Assembly (NCBI GenBank): GCA_964036195.1
Contig: OZ038453.1
Location: forward strand, 7,827,469-7,891,468
Length of the DNA: 64,000 nucleotides
Direction: 5' to 3'
From: Sphaerolaimus hirsutus
Lineage: Eukaryota; Nematoda; Chromadorea; Monhysterida; Sphaerolaimidae
The notes beneath the pieces were generated by a model. It did not search any database and was not told where the DNA came from. It saw only the letters and a list, made by a program, of their open reading frames with translations. Position numbers and translations under genes: made by a program. Of this stretch, positions 23,801-36,896 are shown piece by piece. The stretch's first letter is position 1. The number at the start of each line of letters is the position of its first letter.

Positions 23801-24149
23801 TAATTTGTAAACTTGTGTCAACAGCCCCTTATTTTTAAACTTCTGTCAACTCAACCCTAATTTATAAACACCCATCAACTCAACCCTGAATTGAAAACTC
23901 AGCCCCTAAAAACTCAAGTTCACCCCCTATACATGTGCAATTGCATTCTTGGGAAGCAACTTTGCCATCTACTAACCCTGTTTGTCAAGATTGTAACGTG
24001 TTTGTAAAGGGCATTTTGTACTAATAAATAGTGACTGCATTGTGTGCAAAAACACACACGAATCGGGCAAAAAATGAGGCTGTGATTGTGCCCCTATCTT
24101 TTGCATTAGGCATCCTTTGCACGCAGTTCTCTCGCAATTGTATAGGTTA
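20831..24149 (-). mobile_element. Helitron-like element, copy 3
   Basis: Minus-strand orientation. The 3' hairpin and CTAG at 20831-20834 are preceded on the plus strand by GGAA, so host T follows CTAG. The other end, TAACCTATACAATTGCGAG on the minus strand, abuts the CTAG of copy 4, so its first bases are displaced or lost. It contains the same end block, a shorter GC-rich array (21230-21790) and a rearranged AT-rich satellite (21950-23400) with a local duplication near 23300-23760. Confidence 0.7.
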
Positions 24150-27100
24150 CTAGCAGGATTCTCTCCGACCTTCGGTCGGGTTTTGTGGTTCTCTACAATT
24201 AATACCATTGGAGAAAATATGATACTTTAGTTAAGTTTGCCCACATGCTAGGCATGTGTTTTGAAATGCGGTATGTAATCTACCAACAATAACAAGACCA
24301 ATACCAAAGATGCAATGTTTTGGAATGGATTTTTGTAAACTTCTGTAAAATGGTTGGGCATGAAACACGGTAGTAAAATGTAGACAGTTTGCGATTTGGT
24401 ATGATGGTGTGCAGTGTGCAATCTGTGTGGTATAGGTTTTGTGATATGATAGTGTGGTTTTTGCAAGGTGTCAAACTTTGTTGTAATCTTCAATTGGTTA
24501 CATTTGTGCTTTGCTGTTCTTTTTGTGTTTGTAAATCCTTGTGGTATAAATTGTAGAGAACCACAAAATCCAACTGAAGGTTGGAAGAATCCTGCTATAG
24601 GTACCCACTACTCAGAGGCTTGCAAAAACTGACACCCCAATGGGGACCCCCCTCCAAATGGCACCCCCTGGGGAACCTCCCAAAAGTGGCACCCCCTGGG
24701 AACCGCCCAAAAATGGGACCCCCTAGGGCCCCACAAATATGGCACCCCCTGAGGACCACCAGAAAATGGCACCCCTTAGGGCCCCCCCAAAAATGGCACC
24801 CCCTTGGGACCCCATAAAAATAGCACCCCCCTGGGGACCCCCCAAACATGGCACCCCCTAGGAACCCCCACAAAAATGGCACCCCCTGGGGACCCACCCA
24901 AAGTTGGCTCCCCCTGGGGGACTCTCCAAAAATGGCACCCCCCTGGGGACCCTGTGCATTCTGTGTGGTATAGGTTTTGTGATATGATAGTGTGGTTTTT
25001 GCAAGGTGTCAAACTTTGTTGTAATCTTCAATTGGTTACATTTGTGCTTTGCTGTTCTTTTTGTGTTTGTAAATCCTTGTGGTATAAATTGTAGAGAACC
25101 ACAAAACCCAACTGAAGGTTGGAGAGAATCCTGCTATAGGTACCCACTACTCAGAGGCTTGCAAAAACTGACACCCCAATGGGGACCCCCCTCCAAATGG
25201 CACCCCCTGGGGAACCTCCCAAAAGTGGCACCCCCTGGGAACCGCCCAAAAATGGGACCCCCTAGGGCCCCACAAATATGGCACCCCCTGAGGACCAGCA
25301 AAAAATGGCACCCTTAGGGACCCCCCCAAAAATGGCACCCCTTAGGGACCCCCCAAAAATAGCACCCCTGGGGACCCCCCAAACATGGCACCCCCTAGGA
25401 ACCCCCCACAAAAATGGCACCCCCTGGGGACCCACCCAAAGTTGGCTCCCCCTGGTGACTCTACAAAACCCAACTGAAGGTTGGAGTGAATCCTGCTTTA
25501 GGTACCCACTTCTCAGAGGCTTGCAAAACTGACACCCCAATGGGGACCCCCTCCATATGGCACCCCCTGGGGAACCCCCCAAAAGTGGCACCCCCTAGGA
25601 ACCGCCCAAAAATGGGACCCCCTAGGGCCCCACAAATATGGCACCCCCTGAGGACCACCAGAAAATGGCACCCCTTAGGGACCCCCTAAAAATGGCACCC
25701 CCTTGGGACCCCCCAAAAATAGCACCCCCTGGGGACCCCCCAAACATGGCACCCCCTAGGAACCCCCACAAAAATGGCACCCCCTGGGGACCCACCCAAA
25801 GTTGGCTCCCCCTGGGGACTCTCCAAAAATGGCACCCCCCTGGGGACCCCCCCTCAAAATGGCACCCCATATGGACCCCCCCCCTGCAAAAAAAAATATA
25901 GCACCCCCCTGAGGACCACCAAAAAAAGGCACCCCTGGGGACCACCCAAAAAATGGCATCCCATGTGGACCCCCTTGAAATGGCACCCCCATATGTACCT
26001 CCAGAAAATGGCACCCCCTGGAGACCCCCCAAAAATGGCACCCCATGGGGACCCCCTCTAAATCCTGTAAACACAGCCCCTAGTTTGGAAACTCCTGTAA
26101 ACTCAGCCCCTAATTTGGAAAATGGTATGAATATTTCAAAAAATCACTATCATCAATCCACAAATGCATCAATTCACAATTTTCAATTTTTTAGCCCCAG
26201 GGGTTAGACTTAAAAAGTTATGGTAATGTAGAGTAGAAATGGAGTGCACATCTCAAATCAGTGCAATAAAAAACCCACAAATGCATCATTTCACAAATTG
26301 AAAGTTTTTGTGCCCAGGGGTTCATTATCAGGGTTTTAGTAATGTGGTGTCAAAATGGAGTGCATATTTGAAATCGCTACAATCAGAAACCCACAAACAC
26401 ATCATTTTATGATTTGAAAATTTTTGGCCCTGGGGGTTCATTTTCAGGGTTATGGTAATGTAGTGTCAAAATGAAGTGCATATTTCAAATCAAGGTAATC
26501 AAAAAGCCACAAATGCATCATTTCACAATTTCTAATTTATTAGCCCCATAGGTTCAATTAAAGGCTTACAGTAATGTAGAGTTGAAATTGAGTCATTTCA
26601 AATCAGTGCAATTAGAAACCTGCAAAATGCATCATTTCACAATAAGAAATTTTTGGGTCTAGTGGTTCAATTTCAGGGTTTTAGTAATGTAGTGTCAAAA
26701 TGGAGTGCATATTTGAAATCGCTACAATCAGAAACCCACAAATGCATCATTTTATGATTTGAAAGTTTTTGGCTTAGGGGGTTCATTTTTATGGTTATGG
26801 TAATCTAGTGTGAAAATGAAGTGCATATTTCAAATGAGTGAAATCAGAAACCTGAAAATTTATGATTTCACAAATTGAAAGTTTTTGGCTCCAGAGGTTC
26901 ATTTTCAGGGTTATGGTTATGTAGTTTTCAGGGTTTTGTAGTGTCAAAATGGATTGCATATTTCAAATCAGTGCAATTAGAAACCCACATCAAATCATTT
27001 CACAATTTCTAATTTTTTAAGCCCTGGGCATATTTGAAATTGCTACACTCAGAAACCACAAATCCATCATTTTATGGTTTGAAAGTTTTTGGCCCAGGGG

Positions 27101-30100
27101 GTTCATTTTTAGGGTTATGGTAATGTAATGTCAAAATGAAGTGCATATTTCAAATGAGTGCTTTCAGAAACCCGAAAATGCATCATTTCTCAAATTGAAA
27201 GTATTTGGCCCCATGGGTTCATTTTTAGGGTTATGGTAATGTAGTGTCAAAATGGAGTGCATATATCAAATTGGTGCAATCAGAGACCCAAATTTGAAAT
27301 CAGTGCAATCAGAAACCCAAAAATGAATGATTTCACAAATTGAAAGTTTTTGGCTCCAGAACTTCATTTTCAGGGTTATGGTTATGTAGTTTTCAGGGTT
27401 ATGTAGTGTCAAAACAGAGTGCATATTTCAAATCAGTGCAATTAGAAACCCACATTGAATCATTTCACAATTTCTAATTTTTTAAGCCCTGGGCATATTT
27501 GAAATCGCTACACTCAGAAACCCACAAATCCATCATTTTATGGTTTGAAAGTTTTTGGCCCAGGGGGTTCATTTTAGGGTTATGGTAATGTAGTGTCAAA
27601 ATGAAGTGCATATTTCAAATGAGTGCTATCAGAAACCCAAAAATGCATCATTTCTCAAATTGAAAGTATTTGGCCCCATGGGTTCATTTTTAGGGTTATG
27701 GTAATGTAGTGTCAAAATGGAGTGCATATATCAAATTGGTGCAATCAGAGACCCAAATTTGAAATCAGTGCAATCAGAAACCCAAAAATGAATGATTTCA
27801 CAAATTGAAAGTTTTTGGCTCCAGAGGTTCATTTTCAGGGTTATGGTTATGTAGTTTTCAGGGTTATGTAGTGTCAAAACAGAGTGCATATTTCAAATCA
27901 GTGCAATTAGAAACCCACATTGAATCATTTCACAATTTCTAATTTTTAAGCCCTGGGCATATTTGAAATCGCTACACTCAGAAACCCACAAATCCATCAT
28001 TTTATGGTTTGAAAGTTTTTGGCCCAGGGGGTTCATTTTAGGGTTATGGTTATGTAGTGTCAAAATGAAGTGCATATTTCAAATGAGTGCAATCAGAAAC
28101 CCGAAAATGCATCATTTCTCAAATTGAAAGTATTTAACCCCATGGGTCCATTTTGAGGGTTATGGTAATGTAGTGTCAAAATGGAGTGCATGTATCAAAT
28201 CAGTGCAATCAGAAACCCAAATTTGAAATCAGTGCAATCAGAAACCCAAAAATGCATCATTTCACAAATTGAAAGTTTTTGGCCCCAGTGGTTCATTTTC
28301 AGGGTTATGGTAATGTAGTGTCAAAATGAAGTGCATATTTCAAATGAGTGCAATCAGAAACCAAAAATGCATCATTTCTCAAATTGAAAGTATTTGGCCC
28401 CATGGGTTCATTAACGGGTTATGGTAATGTAGTGTCAATGGAGTGCATATATCAAATCAGTGCAATCAGAAACCTAAATTTGAAATCAGTGCAATCAGAA
28501 ACCCAAAATTGCATCATTTCACAAATTGAAAGTTTTTGGCCCCATGGGTTCATTAACGGGTTATGGTAATGTAGTGTCAATGGAGTGCATATATCAAATC
28601 AGTGCAATCAGAAACCTAAATTTGAAATCAGTGCAATCAGAAACCCAAAATTGCATCATTTCACAAATTGAAAGTTTTTGGCCCCAGTGGTTCATTTTCA
28701 GGGTTATGGTAATGTAGTGTCAAAATGAAGTGCATATTTCAAATGAGTGCAATCAGAAACCCAAAATGCATCATTTCTCAAATTGAAAGTATTTGGCCCC
28801 ATGGGTTCATTAACGGGTTATGGTAATGTAGTGTCAATGGAGTGCATATATCAAATCAGTGCAATCAGAAACCTAAATTTGAAATCAGTGCAATCAGAAA
28901 CCCAAAATTGCATCATTTCACAAATTGAAAGTTTTTGGCCCCATGGGTTCATTAACGGGTTATGGTAATGTAGTGTCAATGGAGTGCATATATCAAATCA
29001 GTGCAATCAGAAACCTAAATTTGAAATCAGTGCAATCAGAAACCCAAAAATGCATCATTTCACAAATTGAAAGTTTTTGGCCCCAGTGGTTCATTTTCAG
29101 GGTTATGGTAATGTAGTGTCAAAATGAAGTGCATATTTCAAATGAGTGCAATCAGAAACCCAAAAATGCATCATTTCTCAAATTGAAAGTATTTGGCCCC
29201 ATGGGTTCATTAACGGGTTATGGTAATGTAGTGTCAATGGAGTGCATATATCAAATCAGTGCAATCAGAAACCTAAATTTGAAATCAGTGCAATCAGAAA
29301 CCCAAAATTGCATCATTTCACAAATTGAAAGTTTTTGGCCCCATGGGTTCATTAACGGGTTATGGTAATGTAGTGTCAATGGAGTGCATATATCAAATCA
29401 GTGCAATCAGAAACCTAAATTTGAAATCAGTGCAATCAGAAACCCAAAATTGCATCATTTCACAAATTGAAGGTTTTTGGCCCCAGTGGTTCATTTTCAG
29501 GGTTATGGTAATGTAGTGTCAAAATGGAGAGCATTATATATCAAATCAGTGCAATTAGAAACCCACAATGCATCATTTCACAATTTGAAAGTTTTGGCCC
29601 CATTTTGGGTTCAATTTCAGGGTTATTGTAATGTACTGTCAGAATGGAGTGCATATTTGAAATCATTGTAATCAGTAACCCACAAATGCATTATATCACA
29701 ATTTATATTTTTTAGCCCCGGGGGCCTCACTTAAGGATTATGGTAATGTTATTGTTAACTCCCATAAACTCAGCCCCTAATTTGGCAAACACCCATCAAC
29801 TCAACTCCCATAAACTCGGCCTCTAATTTGTGAACTTGTGTCAACAGCCCCTTATTTTTAAACTTCTGTCAACTCAACCCTAATTTATAAACACCCATCA
29901 ACTCAACCCTCAATTGTAAACTCAGCCCCTAAAAACTCAAGTCAACCCCCTATACATGTGCAATTGCATTCTTGGGAAGCAACTTTGCCATCTACTAACC
30001 CTGTTTGTCAAGATTGTGGATCGTGTTTGTAAAGGGCATTTGTACTAATAAATAGTGACTGCATTGTGTGCAAAAACACACACGAATTGGGCACAATGAG

Positions 30101-30176
30101 GCCTGTGATTGTGCGTCCTATCTTTTACATTAGGCATACCTAGCACGCAATTCTTTCACAATTGTATATGTTTTGA
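24150..30176 (-). mobile_element. Helitron-like element, copy 4, head-to-tail with copy 3
   Basis: 6027 bp, minus orientation. The CTAG end is at 24150-24153. The other end reads TCAAAACATATACAATTGTG on the minus strand, preceded by host A, identical to the start of copy 2. The GC-rich array spans about 24600-26060 with two internal end copies. The AT-rich satellite spans about 26200-29720 and ends in a higher-order repeat of about 399 bp near 28330-29500. AACTCAGCCCCTAATTT-type repeats and the unique tail follow. Confidence 0.75.
28330..29500 (+). repeat. ~399-bp higher-order satellite repeat in copy 4
   Basis: Blocks combining one full and one shortened 115-bp-type unit recur with an offset of 399-400 bp (starts near 28348, 28747 and 29147). 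They are almost identical, in contrast to the diverged units elsewhere, which indicates recent local amplification. Confidence 0.75.
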
Positions 30177-30262
30177 TAATGAATCAAAACCAATTTTCAC
30201 TGGCGTCTGTTCTATTATGTGCACATGGGTGACGTTAACTCAATGGGAGCCATTCAAGGATA

Positions 30263-30383
30263 TACCGTATTTCTTCTAATAGAACGGCATACCTCCAATA
30301 GGACGACACCTCAAATAGAACGGAAGGTAAAAAGGTTGATGAAAAAAATAGAATGGCACTCTTCTATTCGAAGAAATATGGTA
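30263..30383. mobile_element. 121-bp MITE-like element, TACCGTATTTCTTCTAATAG ends
   Basis: Left TACCGTATTTCTTCTAATAG pairs with right CTATTCGAAGAAATATGGTA. AGAACGGCATACCTCC words fill the centre. Confidence 0.7.
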
Positions 30384-30539
30384 TTTTACATTGTAATTAG
30401 ATTTTCACGGATTGTTTGAAGAATTTTCATCTTAAAAAACAGCTTTACCGCAGTTGCGTTGATGTGTTCAGTTAGTTCAAATTTTACCTAGTTTTACTTC
30501 CCTATTTGAAAAGTGTGTTTTGGCATTAAAGTGACATTT

Positions 30540-31210
30540 TCATCAAAATATAGGTGTCTACTTCTAAAAGTCGACAAGTCACAAAATTTGGAGTTAGGCC
30601 TGGAAACATCATCTGGGGCTACTTCCGCACATTTTTTATCATTTTCCATAAATTTTTGGACCTCACATGCCCATATGGCAAAATGCCAAATTTGCCAACT
30701 GAGGCCTCTACTTCCAACATTACTTAAAACATTTTTGGGGAAAAATGCAAAAATTTCGGGCAAGAAGTAGACAAGTCCACTTAGTTTCAGGCTAAAAGTC
30801 GACAAGTCCACCCTTCACCTTCATTTTTTATGGGAAAAAAATAGTAAGAAATGTGATAGGTCCGTCATGGACAGCTACTTCTAAAAGTTGACAAGTCCAT
30901 AAATTGCCCATAAGGCAGCGTCGCCTTCACCGGGAACAAAAATGTTCTCTAGTGCAAGAAGTCGACAAGTCCATATTCCTCCCAAAAACAGTTTTGCCCT
31001 GACCGGATGGAAATTTATGGACACCCCATTTTTCACATATACGTTGAGAGCAGGGGCTGAAAATTTCACACTGTATTGTCAATGTATGGAACTTAATGGA
31101 AAGCATGAGAGAGCCAAATTGGACATGCACCACGGGTCTGGAATTGGATTGGAAACTTAAACTGCAATTTACTCAAAATCGCATTTTGTGGACTTGTCGA
31201 CTTTTAGAAG
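30540..31210. repeat. AAAGTCGACAAGTCCA-word cluster
   Basis: Six or more copies of TTCTAAAAGTCGACAAGTCC on either strand are spread over 670 bp between unique stretches. I see no supported gene. Confidence 0.55.
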
Positions 31211-31520
31211 TAGAGGCCTCAGTTTTCCAAATTTTTTTCATCCAAATATACCTAGTATCTTTAAAGAAAACTAAAAACTTTACCATCGTGTAAAAATTCA
31301 AACACTCTGTAAAAAATTGAAAACATTTGCCAACGTTAGAAACAAACATTTTCAAATTTAGTAATTTCCGCTTGCCATCGTTAACTTGAAACCACTGAAA
31401 ATAGGTGCGATTAGATTGTCTTAAATTCGAATTTGAATGGAAGGATTCCGTTCACTTAACTGTTGTCTTAACCTACTCCTAAATTTCGATGTGAGAACAG
31501 TTTTACATAGTGCCTACACT

Positions 31521-31754
31521 ACACACTCACTAGTTTTCACCGTGACTTGTATGAAAACAGAATTTTTTTCAAACGCAAATTAATCATCACGGTGGAACGA
31601 TTTAATTTAACTTAAATTTTAATTTTAAGTAATGAAAGTTGAAATTTAAAAATTTGAAAACTAAAACACATATAGATACAATAAGAGTGTGTTGAATGTC
31701 GCCATGTCGCCATTTCAGTTTTCACACAAGTCACGGTGAAAACTAGTGTGTGCA
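31521..31754. mobile_element. MITE-like element, ACTAGTTTTCACCGTGACTT ends
   Basis: Left CTAGTTTTCACCGTGACTTG is mirrored by CAAGTCACGGTGAAAACTAG, with ACACACT / AGTGTGTG extending both ends. About 234 bp, AT-rich interior, non-coding. Confidence 0.75.
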
Positions 31755-32647
31755 GGGCCATAGGTATTTTTTACATTTTTGGCTCAATGCCAAACTTTCT
31801 TAATTTTTTTTAGCGACTCGCGTCAGAATCACTGCGCGTTTCATTGCAATGTTTTTGCTTGGAATTGTGTAGTGAAAAATCTGTCTACTTAACTCGTCAC
31901 ACGCATTGCAATGTCACATATCCAACCACGTGAACATCGGTTCAAATTTCCTCTGATTATTTACACTTTTTATGACTGTAAGCAGTGACAGTTTTTTCAG
32001 TCACAACATCAATGTTGCAAAATAATAATACCAAATCAACGTTTTCAAATCTTTACTTCCCACAGTCTTGTTTACTAAATTTTTACAAATCTGCGATATA
32101 GACGCAATAACTACTAGCTAATGACATCTGAAAGTTATGGTTTAATTGCAGACTTCCTTTAAAATCGATTTATGCAACTAAATGGTGGTCTAAATCAGTG
32201 TTGTTAAAAAGTACCAAACTTTTCAAAGTAAATGTGAATGTGAGTAAAATACTTTTTCCCGTGAAAATGTAAAAGTGAGTATTTTTTAAAGAAATTTTAC
32301 CCCAGTTTTCAATCAAAACGAGCCCGTGCCATCCGACATCTAAACCCATCCCACATCTAGACCAACCGCAGATTGAATTTTGTGTCTTCCATGTCAACAG
32401 GGGGGGGGGGGGGGGTACCCCACCCCAAAACCGCCCAGCGATCTATCTATCCCTGGGGATTTCGTTTTGGCTACTTCCCCTGAACACCCCCCCCCCCGCG
32501 AATTGCCTAGCTATCTGGGTGCTTTGAAAAATTTTACTCTAATTTTCACCAAAAATCACCACCAATTTTCATACTTCTTATAGATTTTCACCTTCCAAGT
32601 ACAATTTTGAAAAAACTGTGTAGATTGGCACTTTTAAAAACACAAAT

Positions 32648-32847
32648 NNNNNNNNNNNNNNNNNNNNNNNNNNNNNNNNNNNNNNNNNNNNNNNNNNNNN
32701 NNNNNNNNNNNNNNNNNNNNNNNNNNNNNNNNNNNNNNNNNNNNNNNNNNNNNNNNNNNNNNNNNNNNNNNNNNNNNNNNNNNNNNNNNNNNNNNNNNNN
32801 NNNNNNNNNNNNNNNNNNNNNNNNNNNNNNNNNNNNNNNNNNNNNNN
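32648..32847. other. Assembly gap (200 N)
   Basis: Exactly 200 undetermined bases. Frames crossing it have no meaning. The sequence to the right resumes inside a TACCGTATTTC-type element that ends at 32999. Confidence 1.
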
Positions 32848-32999
32848 AACTGCAGTATTTGTCATGTACGTTCTCTTTACACTCAATTTGGGGGAGGGGT
32901 ATTTCGAGGGGGGAAGGTGATTGTTTCATAGTGGTCTCGAGAGGGGGGGGATCAAACGAGGGGGGTATTTCAAGGGGGGGGTTTCGAGGAAATACGGTA
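32848..32999. mobile_element. Right half of a TACCGTATTTC element after the gap
   Basis: TTTGTCATGTACGTTCTCTT, poly-G runs with GTATTTCGAGG, and the terminus GAGGAAATACGGTA match the right half of 40045-40475. The left half is lost in the gap. Confidence 0.65.
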
Positions 33000-33079
33000 A
33001 TATGTTTTGCCAACTATCACAGACTGTTACAGTTGATTCACAGTTACACACACCTCATCGGTGCTATTCTGATAAAAAT

Positions 33080-33202
33080 TGCACCGGCACCGGCAGGGCA
33101 CCCTCGAAAAAGGGTACCGCGCCGCACCAGCACCGGTGCTGGTGCCCTTCGGTGCCCAGTACCGGGACACCGGTGCCCCGGTGCGTTCACATCACTAACT
33201 CT
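33080..33202. repeat. CACCGGTGCC-word cluster ending CATCACT
   Basis: Imperfect GCACCGGTGCC words on both strands end TTCACATCACT. This is the same right end as the GGCGCC clusters but a different filling word. Confidence 0.55.
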
Positions 33203-33469
33203 CACCCGACAAGCCTCGCTAACGAGGTAAAAAGCACGTATCCAACAAGAAAAAACGACGACAAAACATGTAATCTTGCATTTATGTAAATATACCTACT
33301 CTGGATCTGGAATATGCTGGGTGCACGTGGAGTTGTTTCCGTGAAAATGCTCATACACTTTCCATTAGACTTTTAAACGACGCGTTTTCCACCCGCTTCA
33401 CGTTAAATATTTATCATCCAAATCCATGAAGTGCGCGCACCGAAAACCTGTTAAGTGTCATTCAGTTGT

Positions 33470-33866
33470 CATGTGCCATGTGAGTGCATGTGACATGTAA
33501 AAGACCCTGCAAAGTGTCAGGTGCCATATAAAAGACCCTGTAAAGCGTCATATGTATTCAAATCTTATTGTACCGTATCCAAATCTTATTTTGGTATACA
33601 AATTTTATGTTAAAAAGTAAGATTTGGATACAAAAGATTTGCACAAAATACAATAAGATTTGGAAACACATGACATTTTATAGGGTCAATTTCTGACGTT
33701 TGACACTATACATAGTTATTTACATCAATATGACAATTTACAGGTCTTGACATGACACATGACATTTTACAGGGTATTTTACATGACACATAACATTTTA
33801 CAGGATCTTTTGCACTTAACGGGTACTTTAACAGGGTCTGGCACTGCGCCCCGGGGGCGCAGTGGA
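33470..33866. repeat. Introner-like family fragments with TCCAAATCTTA palindrome
   Basis: AAAGACCCTGCAAAGTGTCA and AAAGACCCTGTAAAGCGTCA at the left, a central palindrome of TATCCAAATCTTA against TAAGATTTGGATA, and several TGACATTTTACAGGG words at the right end in ACAGGGTCTGGCACTGCGCC..GCAG. It resembles the elements in GPCR introns 6 and 7 but has scrambled ends. Confidence 0.5.
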
Positions 33867-34004
33867 ATGCTGTGCTGCATGTTTGTTTCACATAGTGCTA
33901 ATAAACACATTTTTTACTTGTTTCATTTTTTACTTGTTTTACAGTTTTTACATGTTTCTTAAAACACTAAATCTCTGGTGGCTATGGGAGGGTGAGAAAG
34001 TTGA

Positions 34005-34240
34005 TATACTCCAGTCACTTTATACCCTGCACGCGTGGTTCCCGCTGGAAACGTTCCAACCATTTTTTACGCATACGATTTTCATACAAGTTGAAAAAAG
34101 TCATCTCTGTTATAACGCTATACATTAACTTATTCACAACAATGACTTTTTCATTTTTTATACAAAAATTGCATGCCTTATCATCACTGGCACGTTTCCA
34201 ACGTGAGACATAAATGAGTGCGACGGCAGAGTATCATGTA
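34005..34240 (-). repeat. Dispersed ~220-bp repeat, copy 3 (inverted)
   Basis: ACCCTGCACGCGTGGTTCCC at the left and GTTTCCAACGTGAGACATAA at the right are the reverse complement of the 1411 and 2095 copies. Confidence 0.65.
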
Positions 34241-34433
34241 CGCCGAGTATACATTTAGTTTTAACCGCATTTTTGTCCATGGAATACGGTCATTGCCCGT
34301 CAATAATTGATCAGCCATTGTATACCACCCATAAAAACGATCAATTTGCCAGTCTTCAGACATTTGTCTTGCCATTAATTTTCAAAAAATTATCAATTCT
34401 AGCTGGTGCGGATCAATCAAGTAAAAGCGTAAG

Positions 34434-34911
34434 TACCGTATTTCCTCGAAATACCCCCCCCTCGAAATACCCCCCCCCCTCGAAATACCCCCCCTCAAAA
34501 TGGACACTATGAACTTATAAACCCCCCCCCCTCGAAATACCCCCCCAAATTTAGTGTATAGAGAACATAAATGACAAAGGCTGCGGTTTGTCATCTGGGT
34601 GATGCAAAACACACGTTACAACGATGACTCTGTTATGTGAGAACAGTGATTATACGTCTACACACTTATACAAGTCTTTAGAGTCTTATAAATGGCGATT
34701 TTTGTTGCATTTTCGACGTCTGCATACGTTTCAGACGACAATTCAGTACTTGGTTTTCAAAAAATTTCTGGCGAAATAATAAACCCCCCCTCAAAATACC
34801 CCCCCCCTCGTTTAACCCCCCTCAAAATACCCCCCCCCTCGTTTAACCCCCCCTCAAAATTCTCACTCTGAAAAAATAAACCCCCCGGGGGTATTTAGAG
34901 GAAATACGGTA
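34434..34911. mobile_element. TACCGTATTTCCTCGAAATA MITE-like element, complete
   Basis: 478 bp. Same core and ends as 18653-19108, with extra CCCCCCTCGTTTAACC units near the right side. Confidence 0.8.
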
Positions 34912-35164
34912 ATTTGCTTTCGCTAGCGTGCTGCGAAAATGTGCATGAGAAAATTCGGAAAGGAGTTTTTTCTAGACGCGTGTTTAAGAAGGGTGAATCC
35001 ACTCTGAGTCTGACATGTCGTGTACTTTAGCATGTTGTGGAATCTGACATGCTGCCAACGGAATCTGACATGTTGTGGAATCTGACATGCCAAAAGGTGA
35101 AAGTAACACGTTCAGCGTGAAGTGAAAGTAACATGGGCAGGGTTTCAGTTAGGGCAGGGTTTAC

Positions 35165-35350
35165 GTGTATACCGTATTTAGCATTGAAAAAAACAACTGA
35201 TTTTGAGAAAATATAATTAAATATTATCTCAGAAAATCTCTCAAGAAAAAAAAAAATAATTAAATCTCTTGGGTCATTTTCGAAAATATAATTAAATCTC
35301 TGAGAAAATCTCTTGCAGTTCAAAAAATCTCATAAAATCTCTCGGCTTAA
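35165..35350. repeat. AAATCTCTGAGAAAATCTC-word cluster
   Basis: AGAAAATCTC and AATTAAATCTC words repeat on one strand. A second cluster with the opposite strand bias is at 36110-36250 and ends TTTTTTCAATGATA, the mirror of the start CATTGAAAAAAAC. Confidence 0.5.
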
Positions 35351-36250
35351 AGTATGATTAAATTGACATTTCAAGGTGTTTGAACCATTGAGAGTAGGCA
35401 GATATTAAGCACATTATGTGTTGTTTAACCTTTTCATTCACAATTTCATATGATAACAGCAAATTGTCTACTGATGGCACACTTTGTACTACCGTGTATT
35501 TAGTATCTGAATAATGAACAAAAATATGGTTTAGGCACATTTTTCCTCATAGTAGAACACATTACTTTCACGTGTGATGATCCCCACAGACTTTTTCACC
35601 AAAATTTGGGAACTATATTTCCAAAGCATGCTGTCAACTCTTTGGTTGTTAAAACGGCTAGAACCCAGTGCATAAGTTTACCCATTGTACAAGTAGCAAG
35701 ATCCAGTGCCAATGTAGACCCAGTGGTTAGGTACAGCCCCATACCAAGCACTGGGTCTTCATGGGACTGCAGGGCTTCAGTATGGTTCAGGGGTTAAAAC
35801 TTATTTACGTTTATGCAAAAATACATATACTTGAGTACTAAGTAAATACATCTAAATTTCCACTGAAAAAGTACCAGTACTCTATGTATACTTCTTGAAA
35901 GTACTTGAGTACAGAAAATGCATTTCAGATAACTTTTTATTGGCTGGAACAGAGAACAGAAAAAGGAGAGGGAAAACTACAAATAGGGGCAAAATAGCCA
36001 AAAATGTGTATATAAGCAAATATATGGTTAAAAATAGATAAAACTTGGTAAAAAAAGCTCATGAACTAGTGGATTGCAAACCAGTGAATGTGAAAATGGG
36101 AATATAGAGAGATTTTCTCAATCAGGAGAAAATAAAATTAAATCTCCCTGGAAAATCATGGAAAAAATATAAATCTCAGAAAATCTTATATTTTCTGAGA
36201 TTTTCTGAGATTTTTTAAATATAAATCTCCCAGAGATTTTTTCAATGATA

Positions 36251-36852
36251 ACCGTATTACCTCGAAATACCCCCATGGGGGTTTATTATTTTGCCTGCAA
36301 AATTTGAGGGGGGTTTATTCGAGGGGGGGGGTATTCGAGGGGGGTTTATTATTTCGCCAGAAATTTTTGTGAAATTCATAGTAAAGAATACACTTTTTCT
36401 TACACAAAAACGGTAATAAACGTGAGAAAATAGGTTTTATTGGGGCTTTAGATCTACATCTGTACACAAATGAGCGTATCAGTGTAACTGCGATGCAAAT
36501 AAGTAGTAATAAATACATCATGTACATTGCATACATGATGTACATCATTCCGGAGGGGGGGTATTTCGAGGGGGGATTTATTACTTCCCCAGCCCATTTT
36601 GAGGGGGGTTAATTCGAGGGGGGTTAATTCAAGGGGGGGGGGGATAATTCGAGGTAATATGGTACACAGTTATGTATGCCTATAAACACATACATCTATG
36701 TCATTGTTTGATTTTTCTACATCTGAGTATGGGTAATTTCCGAAAATTTCTGGTAATTTCCGAAATAATAGACCCCCCTCGAATTATCCCCCCCTCAAAT
36801 TTTGCTGGCGAAATAATAAACCCCCCAGGGGTATTTCAAGGTAATACGGTAG
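36251..36852. mobile_element. ACCGTATTACCTCGAAATAC elements (one, possibly two joined)
   Basis: A 5' end ACCGTATTACCTCGAAATAC is mirrored by AATTCGAGGTAATATGGTA at 36646-36664. A second piece continues to TATTTCAAGGTAATACGGTA at 36852. The core holds CATGATGTACATTGCATACA. A related short piece is at 38470-38667. Confidence 0.6.
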
Positions 36853-36896
36853 GTAATTATTTATTTATGCAAATAACAAGTGCAATTAAAAGTACC

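Noticed and set aside
32578..33230. Frames crossing the N run
   Set aside because: The 200 N are undetermined sequence, so the frames carry no information.
35606..35797. 63-codon frame near 35.6 kb
   Set aside because: No splice context, no recognisable domain, and repeated AGCACTGGGTC/GACCCAGTG words suggest non-coding origin.
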